From Rutidosis leptorrhynchoides (lineage: Eukaryota > Streptophyta > Magnoliopsida > Asterales > Asteraceae): a stretch of 64,000 nucleotides of DNA. The position numbers and the translations under genes were made by a program. The first letter of the stretch is position 1. Each line of letters begins with the position of its first letter. The DNA lies in NCBI RefSeq assembly GCF_046630445.1, contig NC_092333.1, positions 183,332,501 to 183,396,500 of the forward strand. Reading direction: 5' to 3'. Under the pieces are notes generated by a model. The model searched no databases. It was given only the letters and a program-made list of their open reading frames with translations, and was not told the DNA's origin. Positions 53,101 through 63,823 of this stretch are shown piece after piece.

Positions 53101-53298
53101 TAGTTATTACGCTGCTAGCATCAAACCTATATATCTCACCAACTTTATGTTGACTTTTTAAAGCATGTTATTCTCAGGTACGAATTAAGTCTTCCGCTGT
53201 GCATTTGCTCATGATAAGGACATTACTTGGAGTCGATCAATGCAATGGAATCAACTGTTGAAGACTTCGTCCGGGAGGATAAGGTCGAGGTCTTTACA
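50146..53298 (+). repeat. Element G right LTR (3153 bp)
   Basis: Near-identical to 43611-46764 at a constant offset of 6535 for most of its length. It ends GGTCTTTACA and is followed by the TCTTG target copy and the H LTR. Confidence 0.95.
51965..52080 (+). other. tRNA-derived (SINE-like) module in the right G LTR
   Basis: Same boxes as in 45430-45545 (box B GGTTCGAGCC at 52016-52025), with no visible change between the two copies. Confidence 0.6.
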
Positions 53299-53439
53299 TC
53301 TTGAATCAATCCACGACCTCATGTATACAAGCCTCAGGCTAGATCACAACTTAAAGTATATATAATATTTTGGAATCAACCTCAACCCTGTATAGCTAAC
53401 TCCAACATTACTGCATATAGAGTGTATATGGTTGTTCCG

Positions 53440-53473
<34 letters not shown>

Positions 53474-53848
53474 GTCGATATGATATGTCAAAACATTGTA
53501 TTCATGTCTATGGTATCCCAAGATTACATAATATATTAGAATACATATATAATACAATATGAGTTATCTAGGATATGATTAATATAGATTTGTTACCAAT
53601 TTTCACGTAGCTACAACAAGAAAAATTATCCAATCTTGTTTTACCCATAACTTCTTCGTTTTAAATCCGTTTTGAGTGTTTCAAGTTGCTATGGTTTCAT
53701 ATTGAACTTAAGTTTATGAATATAAATAGAAAAAGTATAAGTTTATCGTCGAAAATATAGGTTACAAGTTATTTTTGTAAAGGTAGTCATTTTAGTTGAA
53801 AGAACGACGTCTAGATGACCATTTTGGAAAACATACTTCCACTTTGAG

Positions 53849-56469
53849 TTCTTTCGTGAGACGTCCTTTCGCTCTGCCCATCAGTTTGTGGATGATAGGC
53901 AGTACTCATGTCTAGACGAGTTCCTAATTCTTGTTGTAATGTCTGCCAGAATCTTGAAATAAATCTTCCATCCCTATCAGAGATAATAGAGATTGGTATT
54001 CCATGTCTGGAGACGACTTCCTTCAAATACAGTCGTGCTAACTTCTCCATCTTGTCATCTTCTCTTATTGGCAGGAAGTGTGCTGATTTGGTGAGACGAT
54101 CAACTATTACCCAAATAGTAACAAAAATCACTTGCAGTCCTTGGCAATTTAGTGATGAAATCCATGGTAATGTTTTCCCATTTCCATTCCAGGATTTCGG
54201 GTTGTTGAAGCAGACCTGATGGTTTCTGATGCTCAGCTTTGACCTTAGAACACGTCAAACATTCTCCTACATATTTAGCAACATCGGCTTTCATACCCGG
54301 CCACCAAAAATGTTTCTTGAGATCCTTGTACATCTTTTCTGTTCCAGGATGTATTGAGTATCTGGTTTTATGAGCTTCTCTAAGTACCATTTCTCTCATA
54401 TCTCCAAATTTTGGTACCCAAATTCTTTCAACCCTATACCGGGTTCCGTCTTCCCGAATATTAAGATGCTTCTCCGATCCTTTGAGTATTTCATCCTTTA
54501 AATTTCCTTCTTTTAAAACTCCTTGTTGCGCCACATTTATTTGAGTAGTAAGGTTATTGTGAATCATTATATTCATAGCTTTTACTCGAATGGGTTCTCT
54601 ATCCTTTCTGCTCAAGGCATCGGCTACCACATTTACCTTCCCCGGGTGGTAACGAATCTCAAAGTCGTAATCATTCAACAATTCAATCCACCTGCGCTGC
54701 CTCATGTTCAGTTGTTTCTGATTAAATATGTGTTGAAGACTTTTGTGGTCTGTATATATAATACTTTTGACCCCATATAAGTAGTGCCTCCAAGTCTTTA
54801 ATGCAAAAACAACCGCGCCAAATTCCAAATCATGCGTCGTATAATTCTGCTCGTGAATCTTCAATTATCTAGACGCATAAGCAATTACTTTCGTTCGTTT
54901 CATTAATACACAACTGAGACCTTGCTTTGAGGCATCACAATATATCACAAAATCATCATTCCCTTCAGGTAATGACAATATAGGTGCCGTAGTTAACTTT
55001 TTCTTTAACAATAGAAACGCTTTTTCTTTTTCATCTTTCCATTCAAATTTCTTCCCTTTATGCGTTAATGCAGTCAAGGGTTTTGCTATTCTGAAAAAGT
55101 CTTGGATGAACCTTCTGTAGTAACCAGCCAGTCCTAAAAATTGGCGTATATGCTTCGGAGTTTTCGGGGTTTCCCACTTTTCAACGGTTTCAATCTTTTC
55201 TGGATCCACCTGAATACCTTCTTTGTTTACTATCTGACCGAGAAATTGAACTTCTTCCAACCAAAATGCACACTTTGAAAACTTAGCTTACAGTTTTTCC
55301 TTCCTTAAAAACTCTAGCACTTTTCTCAAATGTTCTTCATGCTCTTGGTAATTCTTTGAGTAAATAAGTATTTCATCGATGAAAACAATGACAAACTTGT
55401 CAACGTATGGTCCACACACTCGGTTCATGAGGTCCATGAACACAGCTGGTGCGTTGGTCAACCCAAACGGCATAACCATAAACTCGTAATGACCGTAACG
55501 CATCTTAAAAGCAGTCTTTGGAATATCAACCTCCTTCACCCGCATTTGATGATACCAGAACGTAAATCAATCTTCGAATAAACCGAAGAGCCTTGTAGTT
55601 GATCAAATAAGTCGTCGATTCTCGGTAGTGGGTAGCGGTTCTTGATGGTAAATTTGTTCAACTCTCGGTAGTCGATACATAACCTAAATGTACCATCCTT
55701 CTTCTTGACAAACAAAACAGGAGATTCCCATAGTGATGTACTTGGTCGAATGAAACCACGCTCTAAAAGTTCTTGTAACTGACTTTGTAATTCTTTCATT
55801 TCGCTGGGTGCGAGTTTGTATGGAGCACGAGCTATTGGTGCAGCTCCTGGTACAAGATCTATTTGAAATTTAATGGATCGATGTGGGGGTAATCCCGGTA
55901 ATTCTTTCGGAAATACATCGGGAAATTATTTTGCGACGGGAACATCACTGATGTTCTTTTCTTCAGGTTTAACTTCCTTGATGTGTGCTAGAATGATGTA
56001 ACAACCTTTTCTTATTAGTTTTTGCGCCTTCAAACTACTAATAAGATTTAATTTCGCATTGTTCTTTTCTCCGTACACCATTAAAGGTTTTCCCTTTTCA
56101 CGCATAATGCGAATTGCATTTTTGTAATAAACGACCTCTGCTCTCACCTTTTCAACCAGTCCATGCCAATTATTACATCAAAACTCCCTAACTCGACTGG
56201 TATTAAATCAATTTTAAACGTTTCATCCCCCAGTTTAATTTCTCTATCCCGACATATATTATCTGTTGAAATTAATTTACCGTTTGCTAATTCGAGTAAA
56301 AATTTACTATCCAAAGGCGTCAATGGGCAACTTAATTTAGCACAAAAATTTCTACTCATATAGCTTCTATCCGCACCCGAATCAAATAAAACATAAGCAG
56401 ATGTATTGTCAATAAGAAACGTACCCGTAACAAGCTCCGGGTCTTCCTGCGCTTCTGCCGAATTAATAT
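53849..56469 (-). pseudogene. Element H pol: protease, RT, RNase H, integrase (incomplete)
   Basis: Minus-strand domains in order: protease with YVLFDSGADRSYMS and FDVIIGMDWLKR; RT with [41 protein letters not shown] and [13 protein letters not shown] (the family norm is FIDDIL); RT tail [15 protein letters not shown]; RNase H with IYCDASKQGLSCVLM and [10 protein letters not shown]; integrase zinc region ([37 protein letters not shown]) and core ([27 protein letters not shown]). No integrase C-terminus or chromodomain is seen. The region is broken several times. Confidence 0.9.
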
Positions 56470-57654
56470 TGAAAACTCTTCCACGGCCTTGCCCATTAGT
56501 ATTCCCTTGGTTTGGGCAATTTCTAATTATGTGGCCCGGTTTTCCACATTTATAACAAACTACGCCGGCATTATTTGTTCCGACCTTATTTGTTTCTTTA
56601 TTTTTGTTGTTCTTTGGTCCGTAAACCTCACATTTTGCCGCGCCATGACCACTTCTCTTACACTTGGTGCAAACTATTGTGCAAAACACATTCGGATGGT
56701 ACTCTGCACACCTAAAGCATGGTTGTTTCTGTTGTTTGTTGTTATTGAGGTTGTTGTTGGAATTGCTATTGTTGTTGAAACGGTTTTTTGTAGTTGTTGT
56801 TGTTGGGACGTTTGTTGTAGTTATTGTTAGGATTGCCGTTATTGTTGCGATTGTTGTTGCGGTCAATTGTTATTGTTGTTGTACTGGTGACTCTTGTCAC
56901 CGTTTTCCTCCCACTTCCTCTTGAGTTGTTTCGTGTTGGCTTCTTCGACCGCCTGTTATTTAATTCTCCCCTCAATCTGATTTATGAGTTTATGAGCCAT
57001 TCGACTTGCCTTCTGTATGGAAGCGGGCTCGTGTGAACTCACATCTTCTTGAATCCTTACTGGTAACCCTTTTACAAACGCGTCGATCTTCTCTTCTTCA
57101 TCTTCAAACGCTCCCGGACACAATAGGCACAACTTTGTGAATCGTCGTTCATATGTGGTAATGTCGAATCCTTGTGTTCGTAACTCTCTAAGTTCTACCT
57201 TGAGCTTATTGACTTCGTTTCTAGGACGGTACTGCTCGTTCATCAATTGCTTGAATTCCGACCACGGTAGTGCCTAAGCAGCATTTTGTCCTACCTGTTC
57301 AAGATAGGTGTTCCACCACGTTAACGCAGTACCTGTGAAGGTATGCGTAGCGTACTTAACTTTGTCCTCTTCAGTACACTTACTTATGGCAAACACCGAT
57401 TCGACCTTCTCGGTACACCGTTTCAATCCAATTGGTCCTTCGGTTCCATCAAATTTCAAAGGTTTGCAGGCAGTGAATTCTTTGTAGGAGCATCCTACAT
57501 GATTTCTTGTAGAATTAGTTCCACTGCTAGATACAGAGTTATTGTTATTTTGCATCGCAGCCTGTACTGCGGCTATATTTGCTGCAAGGAAAACACGGAA
57601 GTCTTCCTCGCTCATGTTCAAATTCTGACGAGTCACCGGTGCCATTTCCTTCAA
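56470..57654 (-). pseudogene. Element H gag
   Basis: The minus-strand Gag starts near MAPVTRQNLNMSEEDFRVFL. It has the capsid blocks ACKPLKFDGTEGPIGLKR, ALTWWNTYLEQVG and NEQYRPRNEVNKLKVELREL, then an Asn/Lys-rich linker, and zinc knuckles CTKCKRSGHGAAKC and CYKCGKPGHIIRNCP. It leads into protease through FNINSAEAQEDPELVTGTF. The annotated family role is particle formation and RNA binding. It is broken at several points. Confidence 0.85.
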
Positions 57655-57780
57655 AAATAGCCCAAAAGAATTGAGTTAATCATATAGAATTTAAGAGTAG
57701 TCAATAGTATTTCGTAGCATAATATGAACTTATTTATAAAAGCTTTTTCTTCATATTAGCATTTTATAGTTTTAATTCAG

Positions 57781-57798
57781 GTAGTACCTACCCGTTAA
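57781..57798 (-). other. Internal polypurine-like motif of element H
   Basis: The minus strand reads TTAACGGGTAGGTACTAC, nearly the same as the end-of-interior motif of F (25286-25302) and G (50129-50145), but placed between the F-box-like region and gag. F and G also have internal copies. Confidence 0.6.
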
Positions 57799-57984
57799 GT
57801 TCATACTTAGTAACTATTATACAATTCAACTACTACGATTCTATATGAAAAACTTATTACAATAATATTTCGCGTTCAAACTTTTATACAATATTTTACA
57901 AACATACAATACCACTATTATACATATAAGATGAAATATAGCATATAATAACTTGCAACATGGCAGCTATAAAGGTAATTCTAA

Positions 57985-58677
57985 TTAATACGTAAGTTGT
58001 TCATCAAAGACAATAAAGACAAGTAATTCATAAGTCCGGAAACAGGTCATGCATTCTGGTTTTACTAAAACGACTTCCCATCCTTGATCTTGTGGAAAGT
58101 AACCATTATGACCATTGGCTAGGCAGCATGTTGTAATGTCGTCAAAAGGATGAGGGTTTCGTAATGCCCAACAGCCTCGTAGCAATCTAAAAACCTTGTT
58201 TCTTACCCCAACTACTGAGTCCGTCACTTATGGGAATGTTTCATTTAATAGTTGTAATCCGATGTTCTTTTTCTCACTTTGGTGAGAAGCGAACATCACT
58301 AACCCGTAAGCATAACATGCTTCTTTATGTTGCATGTTAGAAGCTCTTTCTAATTCAAGAAATCCTATGTTGGGATATGTTGAGTCAAAATAGGTTCTTA
58401 ACCCGTAGCGAAAAATTGCATTTGGGTTCCCCGCATTTAACGCTTTAAAGAAAACACGGCGTAACTTACGGTCTCCCCAATGTGATATACCCCACCTATC
58501 AAAGGAAAGCCTTTTATAAACTAAGGCAATTCTGGAAAGTCTTTCAAATGTTTGACAAGTTAATTTCGCCATAACTAATTGTGCTGATGAATTCTGACCA
58601 ACTCTAGACAAGATTTCATCAATCATATCCTCTGGTAGGTCTTCTAAAATATTCGATTGTTTACCCTTAACGTCCAT
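57985..58677 (-). pseudogene. F-box protein-like region inside element H leader (At2g35280-like)
   Basis: The minus-strand reading starts MDVKGKQSNILEDLPEDM and gives an F-box (EDLPEDMIDEILSRVGQNSS...VYKRLSFDRW, about residues 12-60). A middle block resembles Sel1/TPR repeats (ALNAGNPNAIFRYGLRTYFD, GFLELERASNMQHKEACYAY), followed by a C-terminal Cys-bearing block (ITTCCLANGH, PECMTCFRTYELLVFIVF). The order and wording recall the plant At2g35280-like F-box family, whose members link substrates to SCF ubiquitin ligases through Skp1. It lies between the primer site and gag, in element sense, 330 bases from gag. The simplest reading is a host gene copied into the element. It is broken, about one break. 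Confidence 0.75.
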
Positions 58678-58817
58678 TTTGTGTTTTTATACTGTAAAAA
58701 TAGAGGAGGGTTAGATTCATAAAAGATAATTAACAAACAATACAAGCAATTTTACATTTATCAAAAAAGCACAAGCACACTATATTACATATATTACACA
58801 ACATGATTACAACTCTT

Positions 58818-59482
58818 TAATCCGACTCACTCATTTCTTCTTCTTCGGACTTGGTTTGTTTTGCTAATTTTCTAGGGATATATGATGCTCCCCTAATACG
58901 AGCTGTCATTTCCCACAATGGTTTAGAAAAACCTGGTGGTTTAGAGGTTCCAGGGTTATTGTTACATTTTAGGAAATACGGACGTTGCCGATACATATAA
59001 AGTTCATCGGGTTTGGAATCATGTTTCTCTATTTTTATACCTTTTCCCTTATTATTTTCTTTTGCTTTATTAAATTGGGTCGAGGTAATTTCTATAATAT
59101 CATCGGAATCCTCATCGGGATCCGATTCATCGGAAAATTGGTAATCTTCTCAATATTTTGCTTCCTCGGCGGAAACACCATTGACCATTATTGACTTTGG
59201 TCCGTTGGTTGAGAATTTTCTTTTATTTAACCGATTTACTGTAGGTATCAATATTTCTTCCTCCGGAACCTCTTCTTCTTCTTCTTCTTCTTCTTCCGGT
59301 TCTTCCTCTTCTGGTTCCTCCTCTTCCGGTTCCTCTTCTTCCGGTTCCTCCTCTTCCGGTTCCTCTTCTTCCGGTTCCTCTTCTTTCGGTTCCTCTTCGG
59401 GAATTTGTGAATCTTCCCAAAGTATATTCGACTCTTCATTATTATTAGGTGAGTCGATGGGATTTGTACTAGAGGTAGACAT
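58818..59482 (-). pseudogene. Element H acidic leader ORF region
   Basis: The minus-strand reading begins MSTSSTNPIDSPNNNEESNI, then runs into a strongly acidic repeat array (units of about PEEEE, six or more) and EILIPTVNRLNKRKFSTNG. Further on it gives a basic/aromatic part (YMYRQRPYFLKC...KPLWEMTARIRG) and an acidic end (SEEEEMSESD). It lies between primer site and the F-box-like region. No family is recognised; the acidic array suggests a disordered protein. It is broken at a point or two. Confidence 0.55.
59268..59395. repeat. 15-bp minisatellite (TTCCTCCTCTTCCGG-type)
   Basis: About seven imperfect 15-bp units follow a run of TTC triplets. On the minus strand it encodes the acidic PEEEE array. 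Antisense frames read as Ser/Gly repeats and are artefacts. Confidence 0.9.
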
Positions 59483-59684
59483 CTATCACACAATATCAAA
59501 CACGTTAAGAGATTAATATATCACATAATATTTACATGTTAATAATATATAGTTTCCAACAAAAAAGTTAAGCAATCGCTATTTTTTTTGAAGAAAAACA
59601 CGGTCGAAGTCCAGACTCACTAATGCATTCTAACAAACTCGGTAAGACACACTAATGCAAAAATTCTAGTTCTCTAAGACCAAC

Positions 59685-59696
59685 GCTCTGATACCA
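59685..59696 (-). other. Element H primer-binding site
   Basis: The minus strand reads TGGTATCAGAGC (initiator Met-tRNA type), two bases from the LTR at 59699. Confidence 0.9.
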
Positions 59697-59698
59697 AC

Positions 59699-62600
59699 TG
59701 AAATGTCCCGTTCATATTGATTATAAACGTTCCATATTAATTGATTTCGTTGCGAGGTTTTGACCTCTATATGAGACGTTTTTCAAAGACTGCATTCGTT
59801 TTTAAAACAAACCATAACCTTTATTTTATCAACAAGATTAACAAGACACCACTTAGATTATCCAGAAATGATAATTTAACAAATATCACACTTACACACT
59901 ACCAATACATATTGGCTTACAAATATTAATATGTTACAACAAAATAAATCTCGAATGCAGTTTTAAACAATATTATACAAGCATGCTGACACCAAATCTT
60001 GTCCATATAATAGCATGCAACAGCGGAAGCTCTTAATAATCACCTGAGAATAAACATGCTTTAAACGTCAACAAAAATGTTGGTGAGTTATAGGTTTAAC
60101 CTATATTTATCAAATCGTAATAATAGACCACAAGATTTCATATTTCAATATACATCCCATACATAGAGATAAAAATCATTCATATGGTGAACACCTGGTA
60201 ACCGACCTTAACAAGATGCATATAGAATATTCCTTATCATTCCAGGACTCCCTTCGGACATGATGAATTCGAAGTACTAAAGCATTCGGTACTTTGGATG
60301 GGGCTCGTTGGGCCCAATAGATCTATCTTTAGGATTCGCGTCAATTAGGGTGTCTGTTCCCTAATTCTTAGACTACTAGACTAAAAAGGGGCATATTTGG
60401 TTTAATAATCCAGTCATAGAATGTAGTTTCATTTACTTGTGTCAATTTTGTAAAACATTTATAAAACTGCAAGTATTCTCATCCCAAAATATTAGATTTT
60501 AAAAGTGGGACTATAACTCACTTTCACATATTTTTACTTCATCGGGAAGTAAGACTTGGCCACTGGTCGATTCACAAACCTATAACAAATATGTACATAT
60601 ATATTAAAGTATGTTGAAAATATATTTACAACATTTTTAATACGTTTTGCTGTTTTAAGTTTATTAAGTCAGCTGTCCTCGTTAGTAACCTACAACTAGT
60701 TGTCCACAGTTAGATGTACAAAAAAATAAAGCAATATATATTATCTTGAAACAATCCAAGACCTCATGTATACAAGCCTCAGGCTAGATCACAACTCAAA
60801 GTATATATAATATTTTGGAATCAACCTCAACCCGGTTTAGCTAACTCCAACATTACTGCATATAGAGTGTCTATGGTTGTTCCGAAATATATATCTAGAT
60901 GGGTCAATATGATATGTCAAAACATTGTATTCGTGTATATGGTATCCCAAGATTATATAATATATTAGAATACATGTATAATACAATATGAGTTAGCTAG
61001 GATATGATTAATATAGATTTGTTACCAATTTTCACGTAGCTACAACAAGAAAAATTATCCAATCTTGTTTTACCCATAACTTCTTCGTTTTAATTCCGTT
61101 TTGAGTGTTTCAAGTTGCTATGGTTTCATATTGAACTTAAGTTTATGAATCTAAATAGAAAAAGTATAAGTTTATAGTCAGAAATATAGGTTACAAGTCA
61201 TTTTTGTAAAGGTAGTCATTTCAGCTGAAAGAACGACGTCTAGATGACCATTTTGGAAAACATACTTCCACTTTGAGTTTAACCATGATTTTTGGATATA
61301 GTTTCATGTTCATAAGAAAAATCATTTTCCCCGAAGAACAAATTTTAAATCTAAGTTTATCATAGTTTTTAATTAACTAACCCAAAACAGCCCGCGGTGT
61401 TACTACGACGACGTATATCCGGTTTTACGGTGTTTTTCGTGTTTCCAGGTTTTAAATCATTAAGTTAGCATATCATATAGATATAGAACATGTGTTTAGT
61501 AAATTTTAAAAGTCAAGTTAGAATGATTAACTTTATTTGCGAACAAGTTTAGAATTAACTAAACTATGTTCTAGTGATTACAAGTTTAAATATTTGAATA
61601 AGATAGTTTTATATGTATGAATCGAATGATGTTATGAACATCATTACTACCTTAATTTTAGTAGGTAAACCTACTGGAAATGAGAAAAATAGATCTAGCT
61701 TCAAAGGATCCTTGGATGGCTTGAAAGTTCTTGAAGCAGAATCATGACACGAAAACAAGTTCAAGTAAGATTTTCACTCGAAATAAGATTGTTATAGTTA
61801 TAGAAATTAAATCAAAGTTTGAATATGAGTATTACCTTGTATTAGAAAGATATATTACTATAAATAAGAAATATTTCTTAAGGTTGGATGATCACTTTAC
61901 AAGATTGGAAGTAAGCTAGCAAACTTGGAAGTATTCTTGATTTTATGAAACTAGAACTTATAGAATTTATGAAGAACACTTAGAACTTGAAGATAGAACT
62001 TGAGAGAGATCAATTAGATGAATAAAATTGAAGAATTAAAGTGTTTGTAGGTGTTTTTAGTCGTTGGTATATGGATTAGATATAAAGGATGTGTAATTTT
62101 GTTTACTTGTAAATAAGTCATGAATGATTATTAATATTTTTGTAATTTTATGAGATATTTCATGCTAGTTGCCAAATGATGGTTCCCACATGTGTTAGGT
62201 GACTCACAAGGGCTGCTAAGAGCTGATCATTGGAGTGTATATACCAATAGTAAATACATTTAGAAGCTGGGTATTGTACGAGTACGAATACGAGTGCATA
62301 CGAGTAGAATTGTTGATGAAAATGAATGAGGATGTAATTGTAAGCATTTTTGTTAAGTAGAAGTACTTTGATAAGTGTCTTGAAGTCTTTCAAAAGTGTA
62401 TGAATACATATTAAAACACTACATGTATATACATTTTAACTGAGTCGTTAAGTCATCATTAGTCGTTACATGTAAGTGTTGTTTTGAAACCTTTAGGTTA
62501 ACGATCTTGTTAAATGTTGTTAACCCATTGTTTATTATATCTAAAGGGATGTTAAATTATTACATTATCATGATATTATGATGTATTAATATATCTTAAT

Positions 62601-62976
62601 ATGATATATATATATATATACAATTAAATTTTGTTATAACGATAATCGTTACATATATGCCTCGTTTCGAAATCCTTAAGTTAGTAGTCTTGTTTTTACA
62701 TATGTAGTTCATTGTTAATATACTTAATGATATGTTTACTTATCATAATACCATGTTAACTATATTTATATCCATATATATGACATCATATAGTTTTTAC
62801 AAGTTTTAACGTTCGTGAATCACCGGTCAACTTGGGTGGTCAATTGTCTATATGAAACCTATTTCAATTAATAAAGTCTTAACAAGTTTGATTGCTTAAC
62901 ATGTTAGAAATACTTAATCATGTAAATAACAATTTCATTTAATATATATAAACATGGAAAATTTTGGGTCACTACA
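59699..62976 (-). repeat. Element H 5' LTR (3278 bp)
   Basis: On plus it runs from TGAAATGTCCCG to TTTTGGGTCACTACA. In sense it therefore starts TGTAGTGACCC and ends GGGACATTTCA, the same terminal pattern as F. The first 1.6 kb matches the left H LTR pieces. The rest has no second copy in the window. After 62976 the sequence returns to LTR I. Confidence 0.9.
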
Positions 62977-63818
62977 TTTTACATATTAGACACAAGTAAC
63001 TTAAATGAATATACATATGAGTTCAGATCAAAAATCCCTTAGCTTGATTATATTAATTACTTTACGTAAGATCGACTTATAGGGACAGTACCGTTAGGTT
63101 TGACAAACCTCTCCCCAATGCATGGGGTGCTTATTCTGTTGTAACTTGTACACTTGATCGGTGTATGCTTAGAAAGGGTAGAAGGAAGACGCGTAGCGAA
63201 TGAGCTATCCGCAGGTTAAAGTCTTATAATCAAGTGCTCATGAGAAATGTATACTTTTACGAAGCTTACAAAGAAATCTCGTGGCCTAACTTACGATAAA
63301 TGTTAACAAAGAGTTATTACACTGAATACTGTTTTTCAGATTGTGCTTTATGCTACTTAAACCTGTGGTTTACGAACTAGAAACTAGACATGGTAACGTC
63401 TACAAATATTTGAAATAAAACCTTTTTGATGTCACACACAGTTGAAACTTGACATCGCTGATTTCAAACAACTAACACTTCACGTTGTTGTATGCAAACT
63501 TTTGACATTAAACCTTGGTGGTTTCATACTGATAAATGTTTACTGATTTCTAAATATTAATTTTCAGATACCGATTACGGATAAATGATTTTGATAACTG
63601 ATTTTTGACAAACGATTTATGGAAATTGGTTTTTGAAACATATGACGAACTATTACTTATACCTACAAATTCACTCAACTTTATGTTGACCCGTTTTGCA
63701 TGTTTTATCAAAGGTATTAATTGCTTCCGCTGTAGAAATTTGCTGTTAAGTAGAAGTCAAGCCAAGCACTGGGACCAGAGTTAACATCACCGTTAATGGA
63801 TTTTGACGGGGTGTTATA
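62977..63818 (+). repeat. Solo LTR I, right-hand piece
   Basis: It contains the sense-oriented blocks ATTAGACACAAGTAAC, CTCACTCAAC-type, GTATTAATTGCTTCCGCTGTAG and the end TTTGACGGGGTGTTATA. These parallel the last kilobase of LTRs C, F and G. It is the continuation of 40402-42538. Confidence 0.7.
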
Positions 63819-63823
63819 CGACC

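Larger units (their letters stand above)
43611..53298 (+). mobile_element. Element G: young non-autonomous LTR retrotransposon (9.7 kb)
   Basis: Two LTRs of 3154 and 3153 bp flank a 3.4-kb interior with a primer site (TGGTATCAGAGC, 46767-46778) and a polypurine-like end (CTTTAACGGGTGGGTAC, 50129-50145). The target duplication TCTTG is perfect (43606-43610, 53299-53303). By eye the LTRs show about 8 substitutions and 2 length changes, so insertion was on the order of 0.1 million years ago. It has no gag or pol. Structurally it looks whole for a non-autonomous element. Confidence 0.95.
42561..53848 (-). repeat. Element H 3' LTR (partial), interrupted by element G
   Basis: The outer piece 42561-43610 matches 59699-60748 of the right LTR. 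After element G, the piece 53304-53848 continues the match to 60749-61279. The LTR is incomplete compared with the 3278-bp right copy. Its outer end (TGAAATGTCCCG on plus, i.e. CGGGACATTTCA in sense) has the same terminus as the F family. Confidence 0.85.
42561..62976 (-). mobile_element. Element H: Ty3/gypsy chromovirus with F-box-bearing leader
   Basis: Minus-strand order from the right: 5' LTR 59699-62976, primer site 59685-59696, acidic leader ORF region, F-box-like region, gag, protease, RT, RNase H, integrase, and a partial 3' LTR on the left that is itself split by element G. It is inserted in LTR I. The left and right LTR parts (42561-43600 against 59699-60740) differ by about 30 positions (3%), suggesting about one million years. 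It is broken: perhaps eight or more breaks in all. Confidence 0.85.
40402..63818 (+). mobile_element. Solo LTR I (gypsy, D-related), split by elements H and G
   Basis: The left piece starts TGTAACAACCCTACTTTTTCC at 40402, close to the sense start of LTR D. The right piece ends TTTGACGGGGTGTTATA at 63818, resembling D's LTR end. CGACC lies on both sides (40397-40401 and 63819-63823), and the outer flanks read on smoothly. The pieces (about 2.1 kb and 0.84 kb) make one LTR of about 3 kb without primer site or interior, hence solo. The join at H is not clean. Confidence 0.75.

Noticed and set aside
57985-58677. F-box region as an independent host gene next to a transposon
   Set aside because: It lies between H's primer site and gag, in element sense, with leader sequence on both sides. 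I judged capture by the element more likely, but a later insertion of a host gene copy is not fully excluded.
59181-59516. Ser/Gly-repeat and Arg-rich frames across the minisatellite
   Set aside because: Antisense or out-of-frame readings of the 15-bp repeat that encodes the acidic array of H.
62160-62393. Short frames in the H LTR and in 24011-25335
   Set aside because: No domain, no start context, and location inside LTR or non-coding interior.
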